The position numbers were made by a program, and so were the translations under genes. Positions 1 through 5,719 of a stretch of 7,375 bases of DNA are shown piece after piece. The DNA is from an uncultured Clostridia bacterium. GTDB taxonomy: Bacteria > Bacillota > Clostridia > Oscillospirales > Acutalibacteraceae. The notes under the pieces are model-generated. The model searched no databases and was not told where the DNA came from. It saw only the letters and a program-made list of their open reading frames with translations. How positions within the stretch are numbered: position 1 is the first letter of the stretch; every line of letters begins with the position of its first letter. Where the stretch lies: the NCBI GenBank assembly GCA_947567585.1, contig CANONE010000111.1, positions 1 through 7,375 of the forward strand, in the 5' to 3' direction.

Positions 1-50
1 ATTTTGATTTCTATTTCTATTATTATAATTATTATTTCTATTATCTCTAT
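1..50. repeat. AT-rich, Asn-codon-rich simple repeat
   Basis: This is a low-complexity run built from AAT, AGA and ATA units when read on the minus strand. In one minus-strand frame it has no stop and reads as 17 codons, mostly Asn and Arg (AAT and AGA). In the frame of the upstream gene it meets TAG and TAA at once. It therefore looks like an Asn-rich coding linker that is now out of frame with the gene beginning at 217. It continues to the edge of the window. Confidence 0.6.
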
Positions 51-217
51 TTTGACTGAACTCCATTGTTTTCTTTACAAAGCCATATATATCCGTCCCA
101 TGACATTTCCTTATCGTTTTCATTAAATTGGTGCTCCATTGTTAAATGCTCATCAATTATTGCCTCTAGTGCATTTACTGCCCTATGTTCAATTTTTGTT
201 GATGAAGGCATTTCCAT
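47..217 (-). CDS. DUF4365-like protein, N-terminal fragment (apparent frameshift)
   Basis: The reading frame encodes 56 residues if started at the ATG at 215-217. A GGAGGA box lies 7 nt upstream of that codon and overlaps the earlier ATG at 230-232, so 217 is the better start. The sequence has an early charged helix (TKIEHRAVNALEAIID), then NDKEMSWDGYIWL and a short acidic/Asn tail. The pairing of this helix with an SWDGYI motif is what I associate with the N-terminus of DUF4365 proteins, a family thought to have a nuclease-like fold; I recognise it from memory only. The frame stops at TAG (47-49), just after an AAAA run. Removing one A would carry the frame into an open Asn/Arg-rich stretch that reaches the window edge. 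The gene is probably frameshifted, or else a short truncated protein is made. Its own promoter is at 264-293. Confidence 0.5.
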   Translation of the reverse strand: MEMPSSTKIEHRAVNALEAIIDEHLTMEHQFNENDKEMSWDGYIWLCKENNGVQSK

Positions 218-263
218 ATATTTTTCCTCCATTCTGATCTTTTTAGTCCATCAACATAAAGGT

Positions 264-293
264 AGTATAGATTGCTATTTTGAGCATCTACAA
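264..293 (-). promoter_or_regulatory. sigma-A promoter for the DUF4365-like gene
   Basis: On the minus strand, TTGTAG (288-293) and TATACT (264-269) are separated by 18 nt. Transcription would start near 257, about 40 nt before the ATG at 217. Both boxes are close to consensus and point at the gene. Confidence 0.5.
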
Positions 294-417
294 TGATTAT
301 TTATTGTATTCTCTCCGGGAAAGCTAGTCAAGTCATGTCCTAATAATTGGCGTCTAGAAATTGGATAAAAGGTTACTGAGAAATCATTAGTGCTCCCGGT
401 TTAAATTAACGCTTCTA
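294..417. other. intergenic stretch with no recognised feature
   Basis: This stretch lies between the divergent promoter of the DUF4365-like gene and the direct repeats at 418. I see no open frame with a ribosome binding site, no strong hairpin and no RNA gene. It may hold the left boundary of the inserted element to its right, but nothing in the sequence fixes that boundary. Confidence 0.5.
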
Positions 418-455
418 TAAAAGTAAAGTGAATGGTACAGTAAAAGTAAAGTGAA
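418..455 (+). repeat. two 15-bp direct repeats, 23-nt period
   Basis: TAAAAGTAAAGTGAA occurs identically at 418-432 and 441-455 with an 8-nt spacer. A weaker echo (GAAAGTAAAATC) lies at 478-489 inside the promoter spacer region. The 23-nt period places the copies roughly on the same face of the helix. They could be regulator sites for the promoter at 475-503, or transposase-binding repeats left at the end of a lost insertion sequence (IS21-type elements carry such repeated termini). The sequence alone does not decide. Confidence 0.7.
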
Positions 456-474
456 AAACTCAGCATATGGGGGG

Positions 475-503
475 TTGAAAGTAAAATCTGGATCTGCTAT
501 AAT
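475..503 (+). promoter_or_regulatory. near-consensus sigma-A promoter
   Basis: TTGAAA (475-480) and a perfect TATAAT (498-503) are separated by exactly 17 nt. The start point would be near 510, giving a leader of about 100 nt before the ATG at 612. This is the strongest promoter sequence in the window. Confidence 0.75.
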
Positions 504-520
504 TGCTATCGTAAAGAAGT

Positions 521-544
521 GCGGGGCCGCCAGAGCGGTCCCGT
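521..544 (+). promoter_or_regulatory. leader hairpin 1 upstream of the DUF6870-like gene
   Basis: A GC-rich stem pairs 522-530 with 535-543 around a CAGA loop. It has nine base pairs, one of them a G-T wobble, and is followed by a short T-rich tail (GTTTCATTT). It begins about 10 nt after the predicted transcription start. It may be a weak terminator or the first arm of a switch with the hairpin at 554-577, because its 3' arm (534-540) can also pair with 571-577. Confidence 0.5.
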
Positions 545-553
545 TTCATTTGG

Positions 554-582
554 AGCGGCTGTCATAGACAGGCCGCTTTTTT
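554..582 (+). terminator. intrinsic terminator / attenuator in the leader
   Basis: The stem pairs 554-559 with 572-577 and 560-562 with 568-570, with one bulged G at 571 and a 5-nt loop, and T577-T582 follows. It sits between a strong promoter and the ATG at 612, so it would stop most transcripts before the gene unless something relieves it. That layout is typical of attenuation. What would relieve it cannot be read from the sequence. Confidence 0.6.
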
Positions 583-611
583 CATACGTTTGACCAAAGG
601 AGAGATGCGCT

Positions 612-860
612 ATGACGGTAATGAGCCTGGAGGAACTGCGGAAACTGGACGTGAGGGATGTAGACCCGGAAACTCTCCCGGATATCAAGGATATCCATAT
701 CGACCCCTCGCTGCCTCCGGAGCAGCGGATGGCCAGCGTTCTTCGGCAGATGAACGGGAATCCTTATTTTTTCCGCAGCGCGGGGCTGGTAGTCAAGACC
801 TCCTTCAAAGGCGAGGCCCGGCTTCAGGCGCTCCTGGAGGACTGCCTGGAGCATTTATAA
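612..860 (+). CDS. DUF6870-like small protein of a serine-recombinase element
   Basis: The product is a soluble protein of 82 residues. It starts at an ATG preceded by AAGGAG with 9 nt of spacing; an in-frame ATG at 621 is an alternative. It opens with SLEELRKLDVRDVDPETL and continues with a short DI..IHIDPSLPPEQR segment, a ...VLRQMNGNPYFF segment and a basic and hydrophobic tail. I recognise this as the small domain now called DUF6870, which in gut Clostridia is commonly encoded just upstream of a large serine recombinase, as here. Its function is unknown; a role in regulating the recombinase would be inference from position. The gene has its own promoter and a hairpin leader upstream and is separated from the recombinase by a second promoter (906-934). 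No damage is visible. Confidence 0.65.
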   Translation: MTVMSLEELRKLDVRDVDPETLPDIKDIHIDPSLPPEQRMASVLRQMNGNPYFFRSAGLVVKTSFKGEARLQALLEDCLEHL

Positions 861-905
861 TCGGATTGCTGAATCAGCAAAGCCGCCCACATCAGAAATT
901 CAGGC

Positions 906-934
906 TGGACAATCTGAACGACTTCTGCTATACT
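906..934 (+). promoter_or_regulatory. sigma-A promoter for the serine recombinase
   Basis: TGGACA (906-911) and TATACT (929-934) are 17 nt apart, and TGC precedes the -10 box to form an extended -10. Transcription would start near 941. The leader then runs to AGGAGG at 1009-1014 in front of the recombinase. Confidence 0.6.
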
Positions 935-1023
935 GGCAGTGGATCAAATCAGAACAGCTCTGTAAAAACACTTTCTGACCGGAGCGGCTTTTGCCGTAAT
1001 ACCAGGTTAGGAGGCTAGTTTTT

Positions 1024-2067
1024 ATAGAGTTTTTTTCGTGCCAAAAACCGGAGATTTACCGCTGCTATGCCTATGGGCGGCTGTCCCGGAAGGACCAGAA
1101 GACGCGGCAGGACAGCGATGAGAGCAACAGCATCAAGAACCAGCGGGACCTGATTCATGAGTACATCGGCCGGCATCCAGACTTGGAGCTGTGCATGGAG
1201 GGGTACGACGACAATTACTCCGGCACCAATTTTGACCGCCCCCATTTCCAGGAGATGATGCGGGCAATAGAGGAAGGGAAAATCGACTGCATTGTGGTCA
1301 AGGACCTGTCCCGTTTCGGGCGTGAGCATGTTGACGTAGGAAAATACCTTCGGCAATTCACCAGTCAAAATATCCGATTCATTGCTATTCTGGACATTTA
1401 TGATAATACCAAGGAAACCTCCTCAGACCACCTGGTTGTTTCCATGAAAAACCTGTTTAACGACAACTACTGCCGGGACACCTCCATCAAGATCCGCAGT
1501 CACCTGGACGTGCGCCGCCGCAGCGGGAAATTCATTGGTTCCTTTGCCGCCTACGGCTACCGCAAGGACCCGGAGGACAAAAACCACCTGCTCATTGACG
1601 ATGAGGCCGCCGCCGTGGTACAGGATATTTTCGCCTGGAAGATTGATGGGATGAGCAATCAGGCCATCGCCGATCAACTCAACCAGCTGGGTATCCTCTC
1701 GCCCATGGAGTACAAGCAGGCCAAGGGCGTCAATTATGGCAGCGGGTATAAGGTCCACGCCAAGGCCCTCTGGTCCTCTGTCACCGTCCGGCGTATTCTC
1801 ACCAGCGTGGTCTACCTGGGCATTATGGAGCAGGGCAAACGCACGACCCCCAACTACAAGGTCAAGCGGGAGATCCAGCGCCCCCAGGAGGAGTGGATGC
1901 GGGTGGAGGGAACCCATGATCCCATCGTTTCTAAAGAGGACTTTAACCTGGTGGCCCGGTTGCTGATGTTGGACACCCGGGCCACCCCCGGCGGGAAAAC
2001 CGTCTACCCCCTGGGGCGCGGTTCCATAAGGACACTTTTAGGGGACAAGCTATTTGAAATGGCGTAA
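1024..2067 (+). pseudogene. large serine recombinase, start codon lost and 3' truncated
   Basis: The family catalyses site-specific DNA integration and excision through a serine nucleophile. The frame holds the resolvase domain: IYRCYAYGRLSRKD with the catalytic Ser codon at 1084-1086, the DRPHFQEMM segment and VVKDLSRFGREH. It then holds the Recombinase domain (FAAYGYRKDPEDKNHLLIDD ... WSSVTVRRILTSVVYLG). The first in-frame ATG (1183) lies 33 codons after the catalytic Ser, so it cannot be the native start. AGGAGG at 1009-1014 is 9 nt before an ATA codon (1024), which suggests a mutated ATG. Alternatively, a GTG at 1038 would come into frame if one A were lost from the A5 run at 1043-1047. 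After ...GGKTVYPL (about 2010) the sequence diverges and stops 19 codons later, so the zinc ribbon and coiled coil are missing; such proteins are usually over 500 residues. It is probably inactive. Confidence 0.85.
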
Positions 2068-2095
2068 CTGCTCAATATAACAATATAAGAGGTTT

Positions 2096-2419
2096 TTATT
2101 TGTTTTTGCGCTTCTGTTCCACGACTTCTGTGACAGAGTCATCAAGGAGTCGGCGCAGTGATTCGCATATTTTGGAGAAATACTTGGCGATCGGCTCAAT
2201 CAGGATTCCGCTCAGATACTCTGCGGATGGCACATAGTTTGAAGCATATTTGGCAGCGATGGCTAAGGCACTATAGCCCAACCCAAGACAACCTATTTTC
2301 CAAATACCTTTCCACAGCAGATCTTTTTGAAAGCCCTTTTTCCATGTGCCATATCCTGTACCGATAACTTGGTTTACGCCCATCAAAATTAACAAGACAA
2401 CAATCAGTTTCATGCTCAT
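2096..2419 (-). CDS. small membrane protein, holin-like
   Basis: The product has 107 residues. The ATG at 2417-2419 follows AAGGAGAGG on the minus strand; ATG 2411-2413 is an alternative start. It has a hydrophobic N-terminus (residues 3-22, KLIVVLLILMGVNQVIGTGY) and a basic, Trp-rich loop (TWKKGFQKDLLWKGIWK). A second hydrophobic helix (about 40-60) follows, then a soluble amphipathic tail ending in charged residues. Two membrane helices with a basic loop and a charged C-terminus fit the phage holin group of Clostridia, which would permeabilise the membrane for endolysin, but I see no diagnostic motif. It lies between remnants of two recombinases and runs opposite to both, with no lysis enzyme next to it, so it is probably a prophage relic or an unrelated small membrane protein. 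Its own promoter is at 2457-2465. Confidence 0.45.
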   Translation of the reverse strand: MSMKLIVVLLILMGVNQVIGTGYGTWKKGFQKDLLWKGIWKIGCLGLGYSALAIAAKYASNYVPSAEYLSGILIEPIAKYFSKICESLRRLLDDSVTEVVEQKRKNK

Positions 2420-2456
2420 ATGTATTCCCTCTCCTTATTTGCTATAAGTAACATGT

Positions 2457-2465
2457 ATTATAGCA
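2457..2465 (-). promoter_or_regulatory. extended -10 promoter for the holin-like gene
   Basis: TGCTATAAT reads on the minus strand, a TGn extension joined to a perfect -10 box. No good -35 is present at 17 nt, as is usual for extended -10 promoters. The 10-mer TATAGCAGAT covers part of this box (2459-2468) and recurs at 2484-2493, 25 nt upstream, which might be a regulator site. Confidence 0.45.
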
Positions 2466-2506
2466 GATTTTGCAGAAAATACATATAGCAGATATTCTGG
2501 GTTAAT

Positions 2507-2587
2507 GGTAGACAAGAAAAGTTCGAACTGTCACATTGTCGTAAGCAGTGGATTTTGAATCCGCTGCGTCTGCCAATACGAAATACC
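2507..2587 (-). pseudogene. degenerate tRNA-Leu (anticodon CAA)
   Basis: The minus strand carries ATTGGCAGACGCAGCGG, the D-loop and anticodon-stem hallmark of bacterial tRNA-Leu. An anticodon loop TTCAAAA (anticodon CAA at 2555-2557), CTGCTTACG at the start of the variable arm, and GACAGTTCGAAC of the T arm follow. Ends GGTA and TACC can pair as the outer acceptor stem. It is not functional in this form: only about four acceptor pairs form, the D-stem region before ATTGG is shortened, the T stem (GACAG against TTTTC) is mismatched, and the anticodon stem has a C-A mismatch. It lies just upstream of a tyrosine recombinase gene, and tRNA genes are the classical targets of such enzymes. A decayed attachment site or an element-carried tRNA-like sequence is likely. 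Confidence 0.75.
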
Positions 2588-2609
2588 AGCAACTTAAATT
2601 TTGAAAAAA

Positions 2610-2638
2610 TTGCGAAGAAGTGTAGGTATCTCTATACT
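2610..2638 (+). promoter_or_regulatory. possible promoter of the tyrosine recombinase
   Basis: TTGCGA (2610-2615) and TATACT (2633-2638) are 17 nt apart, placing the start about 40 nt before the ATG at 2683. The -10 box lies inside the hairpin described at 2615-2645, so either reading, or both at different times, is possible. Confidence 0.4.
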
Positions 2639-2645
2639 TCTTTTT
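2615..2645 (+). terminator. terminator-like hairpin
   Basis: An 11-bp stem pairs 2615-2625 with 2632-2642 around a 6-nt loop, with a single G-T wobble. It runs into a T5 tract at 2641-2645. The stem is AT-rich, so termination would be modest. It would shield the integrase from transcription coming from the left. Confidence 0.45.
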
Positions 2646-2682
2646 GCTTTTATATAGAAAAAATGTAAAAGGAATGATTTTT

Positions 2683-3363
2683 ATGGTAGCAGGCCATTTG
2701 CAGCAGAAAAAGGACTATTGGTATATGGTTTTGAACCTATATGATGCGGAGGGAAAACGCAAAACCAAGTGGATTGCCACCCACATGCCTGTGCAGGGCA
2801 ACAAGCGCCGCGCGGAGGAACTGTTGCTCCAGACCAGGCAGCAGTACGCTGACAGTCAGGAGTCCAGCGGACTGCTTTTTGCCGACTATATGCTCCAGTG
2901 GCTGGGGAAAATGAAGCCGAAAGTGTCGCCCACTACATATCGTGGGTATAAATACAATATTGAACGCGGGATATGCCCCTACTTCCGGCAGAAGAATATC
3001 TCATTGCGGAATCTGCGCCCTATTGATTTGGAGCAGTACTATGCCTATCTTCAAAATCAGGGTTTGTCCGCCAATACCGCCATCCATCATCACGCCAATA
3101 TTCACAAGGCGCTGAAGGACGCCGTAAGGTTGGACCTTGTAAGCCGAAATGTCGCTGATCTGGCGGAACGGCCCGTAAAAGTGAATTATACCCCAAATCA
3201 CTATTCCGCCGATGAGGCAAATGAACTGCTTCAAAATCGAACTCCACTTATTGAAGTGCAGCAGTGGCTGGGACACAGTACCTTGGAAACAACCGCAAAT
3301 CTATCTGCTCATCTGGAGTATGAAACAAAACTGAACAGTGCCGGGACTTTGAAAAAAATTTAG
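2683..3363 (+). CDS. tyrosine recombinase / integrase with internal deletion, probably inactive
   Basis: The preferred start is the ATG at 2683, with AAAGGA 9 nt before it. The frame also opens at a TTG (2644) and an ATG (2674) that lack proper spacing. The 226-residue product has an AP2-like arm-type DNA-binding region (GHLQQKKDYWYMVLNLYDAEGKRKTKW) and a SAM-like core-binding domain (FADYMLQWL ... SPTTYRGYKYNIERGICPYF). It then runs through HYSADEANELLQ, where the catalytic domain should begin. From there it jumps straight to LIEVQQWLGHSTLETTANLSAHLEYETK, the end of that domain. Box I with its Arg, the Lys hairpin and HxxR are gone. Family members are about 370-400 residues long, so some 150 were lost in frame. 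The usual Tyr in the IYAHLEY segment is Ser here (TCT for TAT). It could still bind DNA but should not cut it. Confidence 0.85.
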   Translation: MVAGHLQQKKDYWYMVLNLYDAEGKRKTKWIATHMPVQGNKRRAEELLLQTRQQYADSQESSGLLFADYMLQWLGKMKPKVSPTTYRGYKYNIERGICPYFRQKNISLRNLRPIDLEQYYAYLQNQGLSANTAIHHHANIHKALKDAVRLDLVSRNVADLAERPVKVNYTPNHYSADEANELLQNRTPLIEVQQWLGHSTLETTANLSAHLEYETKLNSAGTLKKI

Positions 3364-3475
3364 CTTGACTTCATTATCAACATAAAATAAGCTGTGTTCC
3401 AGAATGACATTTAAACGTTGGGGACTGACCTGTATTGAAGCGTTTTAGACAAGAGTAAGCAAAAAGGTGGTCTAG

Positions 3476-4825
3476 ATGAAATTTGAGTTTTCTTCTGGAG
3501 CGAAACATATTCTTTAGACACTCACCGGCGCAGGCTACGAGGCCTACCTGGTGGGCGGCTGTGTGCGGGATTTGCTGAGAGGTGTCGATCCTCACGACTG
3601 GGATATCTGTACCTCCGCCCGTCCGGAGGAAACGGAACATTGCTTTGCTGGCCACCGACTTATCAAGACCGGGCTGAAACATGGCACCGTCACCGTTTTG
3701 GAAGACGGTGAGCCCTATGAGATTACCACCTACCGCACCGAGGGGCCCTACTCCGACAGCCGCCGGCCGGACTACGTGGAGTTTGTCTCCAGTCTGGAGG
3801 CCGACCTGGCCCGGCGGGACTTTACCATGAACGCCATCGCCCTGGGGCTGGACGGCACTATGCGGGACCCCTTCGGCGGCGCGGATGATATCAAAGCCGG
3901 GCGAATCCGCTGTGTGGGGAAGCCTGCCAAACGTTTCCAGGAGGACGGCTTGCGGGTGATGCGGGCCTTGCGGTTTGGGGCGGTGTTCGGCTATGAGATT
4001 GAGGAGGGAACAACCTGGGCCATCCATGAAAACCGCCACATGCTGAAACATGTGGCGGCAGAGCGTATCAATGTGGAGCTGTGCAAGCTGCTGGTAGGCA
4101 GCAAGGCTGGAGAGATTTTGCGCCAGTACCCCGATGTGCTGTGTGAGTTTTGGCCGGAACTGGGACCGCTGGTCACCCTGGAGCAGAACACCCCCTGGCA
4201 CTGCTGGGGCGGCTGGGAGCACACCATCCACACAGTGGAGGCCGCCCCGTCTGACCTGATTCTGCGACTGACCATGCTCCTTCACGATATCGGCAAACCC
4301 AGCTGCAAATCCACCGACGGGAATGGCATCGACCACTTCTACGGTCACCCTACTGTCAGTGCCAAGCTGGCCGACCAGATGCTCCGGGCGCTGAAATTCG
4401 ACAACAGGACCCGGGAGCGAGTGGTCGCTCTGGTGGAGCGCCACGATGTTCAGATTCCGTGCCGGGACCGCTCCATCCGAAAATGGCTGGGCCGTCTGGG
4501 TCCGGAGACCTTTTTCCAGCTTCTGGAGGTCAAACGGGCGGACGGAATGGGACAGTCCTATGAGTTGGTGAAAGACCGCCTGGCCGAGCTGGAGGAAATG
4601 AGAGCGAAAGCGGAGGAGATTGTTGCCCAGGGGCAGTGCTTTTCTCTGAAAGACTTGGCCGTCAATGGGCGGGATGTGATCGCGGCAGGAATTGCGCCGG
4701 GCCCAGAGGTGGGGCGAGTGCTGAATGGACTGCTGGAACGGGTGACCAGTGGGGAGATTACCAACGAGCGTGAGACGTTGCTTCGACTGCTACGCCCCGA
4801 TGATGGTCCCCTCATTGGGATGTAA
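3476..4825 (+). pseudogene. cca: CCA tRNA nucleotidyltransferase (HD-domain type), amber codon near the start
   Basis: The enzyme adds or repairs the 3' CCA of tRNAs using CTP and ATP. After position 3517 every family motif is present in order: YLVGGCVRDLLRG, the metal-binding DWDICT, HGTVTV, EITTYR, RRDFTMNAIAL, the DPFGG loop, and the EDGLRVMRALRFGA helix. The HD region follows (WEHTIHTVE, LLHDIGKP, HFYGHP, LVERHD), then the C-terminal tRNA-binding helices. The native start is the ATG at 3476, with AAGGTGG just upstream; its frame is identical to the rest but is stopped by TAG at 3515-3517, after MKFEFSSGAKHIL. A single base change would restore it. Restart at the GTG 3551, with GAGG 8 nt before it, is conceivable but would delete the first strand and cut into the VGGCVRD motif. 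A second, intact cca elsewhere in the genome is likely. Confidence 0.9.
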
Positions 4826-5416
4826 CATCTACCCAGTTACGTGGCTGGCGGCGTCAGAGATCAGAACACATAGTGGGCGCCACCTCGTAGGGCTGTCTCG
4901 CCAGGGACATGGGCACTTTTGAGTTCCCGGAGCCGAAAGTTCACACCTCTTCGGTGAGATAAGACGCGAGGATCAGCGGAGTCCAGATAGGCCCTGGTGC
5001 CACCACATTGACCCGGATGCTCTGCTTAGCTAGGGACAGGGAGAGGGACCGAGTTGAGGAGACAATGGCCCCCCTTAGTGTCGCTGTAGTTGATTAGGTC
5101 CCCCCCTGTAGGCCGTGACCAAAGTGGTGTTGATGGTGCTCCCACTCTAGCCCATGTGGGGGAAGGTGGCTTGGATTAGGTAAAAGAAAGAAAATACGTT
5201 GGTCTGAAAAGCGCCCGCCAAACCGCTGGATGGTCTGTGTCACATAGCATTTTGCCGTACCGGAGTCTTCCAGATTTCCGCAGAGAAGCAGACATTGAGC
5301 GCCCAGCTTCTTGAACCGTGCTTCTGTCTCCGCCGCATCGACCGCCTCGTCATAGTAGGCAATACTATATTCACCCTTTCCTTGGTAGAAACGTAGGCCA
5401 ATACCCGGTCAATACT
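4826..5416 (-). pseudogene. short-chain dehydrogenase/reductase (SDR) fossil
   Basis: Read on the minus strand in shifting frames, a classical NAD(P)-dependent oxidoreductase can be followed. The order is a helix after the missing glycine motif (DRVLAYVSTKER), YYDEAVDAAETEARFKKLGA near 5320-5370, FQTNVFSFFYLIQATFPHM near 5160-5215, and INTTLVTAYRG. Next come YSDTK at 5074-5088, the Tyr and Lys of the YxxxK catalytic motif, and SIRVNVVAPGPIWTPLI near 4980. The end is SDAASHVTG with a stop at the cca boundary. The usual catalytic Ser (INTTSVTAYRG type) is Leu. There are several stops and frameshifts, about 30 residues are missing between QRFGG and FQTN, and the TGxxxGIG nucleotide motif is absent. 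It resembles the YhdF/glucose-dehydrogenase-like SDR group of Firmicutes. It lies tail to tail with cca and encodes nothing whole. Confidence 0.8.
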
Positions 5417-5427
5417 TATGATAAGTA
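5413..5427. repeat. 15-bp palindrome at the edge of the SDR fossil
   Basis: TACTTAT and ATAAGTA flank a single central G. It sits exactly where recognisable SDR homology ends, before CGCTTTTTAT. It may be an operator-like site, an old recombination breakpoint, or chance in AT-rich DNA. Confidence 0.35.
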
Positions 5428-5542
5428 CGCTTTTTATACCCCATAAGCAAATAGCTCCTTTGACTATTTTATGCTGTTGTAGGTATTTGTTTTTTCATAT
5501 TTTGCAGTCTCCACTTCATACACTTTATTGGAGGTGACTTTG

Positions 5543-5659
5543 ATGAAAAATTCAACTTTAATCTTGTCTGAATATCATCCACCGTTATTCAAATTCGATA
5601 GCAAGGCGATTCGCCAAGCTATCACTGTATGGCTTACGAAAGGACTTCATAAACAATGA
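5543..5659 (+). CDS. 38-residue hypothetical peptide
   Basis: ATG at 5543 is preceded by GGAGGTGA, an almost perfect ribosome binding site with good spacing, and the frame runs to a TGA. The peptide begins MKNSTLILSEYHPPLFKFDS and ends in a helix-like stretch (AIRQAITVWLTKG) and a basic tail. I do not recognise it. A weak promoter with TTGACT at 5460-5465 lies upstream. It may be a genuine small protein or the surviving N-terminus of a longer gene cut off near the IS630 element, which starts 35 bp after the stop codon. Confidence 0.4.
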   Translation: MKNSTLILSEYHPPLFKFDSKAIRQAITVWLTKGLHKQ

Positions 5660-5694
5660 AATAGTAACATTGAATACATTGTCTCTCAATTTTA

Positions 5695-5719
5695 GGGCAA
5701 TTCTCAAAATAAGCAATAA
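5695..5719 (+). repeat. IS630 left terminal inverted repeat
   Basis: The outer end begins GGGCAATTCTC and the inner end is GCAATAA. It matches the complement of 6374-6398 at 20 of 25 positions, with the outer GCAATTCTC and inner GCAATAA identical. The transposase tail ends inside it. Confidence 0.85.

Noticed and set aside
418..455. CRISPR array
   Set aside because: There are only two 15-bp repeats with an 8-nt spacer, no cas genes and no further units.
590..1018. Plus-strand frame of 142 codons
   Set aside because: It overlaps the DUF6870-like gene in another frame, is rich in Gly, Arg and Pro as a shadow would be, and crosses the recombinase promoter.
1423..1917. Minus-strand open frame of 164 codons
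   Set aside because: It is antisense to the serine recombinase, whose domains are clear on the plus strand.
3049..3238. CTTCAAAATC occurring twice in the integrase gene
   Set aside because: The second copy lies at the deletion junction, but the first is inside retained coding sequence, so it cannot have guided the deletion; likely chance.
3365..3393. Promoter for cca starting at TTGACT
   Set aside because: The -35 is good, but the only hexamer at 17 nt is TAAGCT, which is a poor -10; it is not supported.
3377..4444. Long minus-strand open frame of 355 codons
   Set aside because: It lies wholly opposite cca, has no ribosome binding site and no family features; it is a GC-rich antisense shadow.
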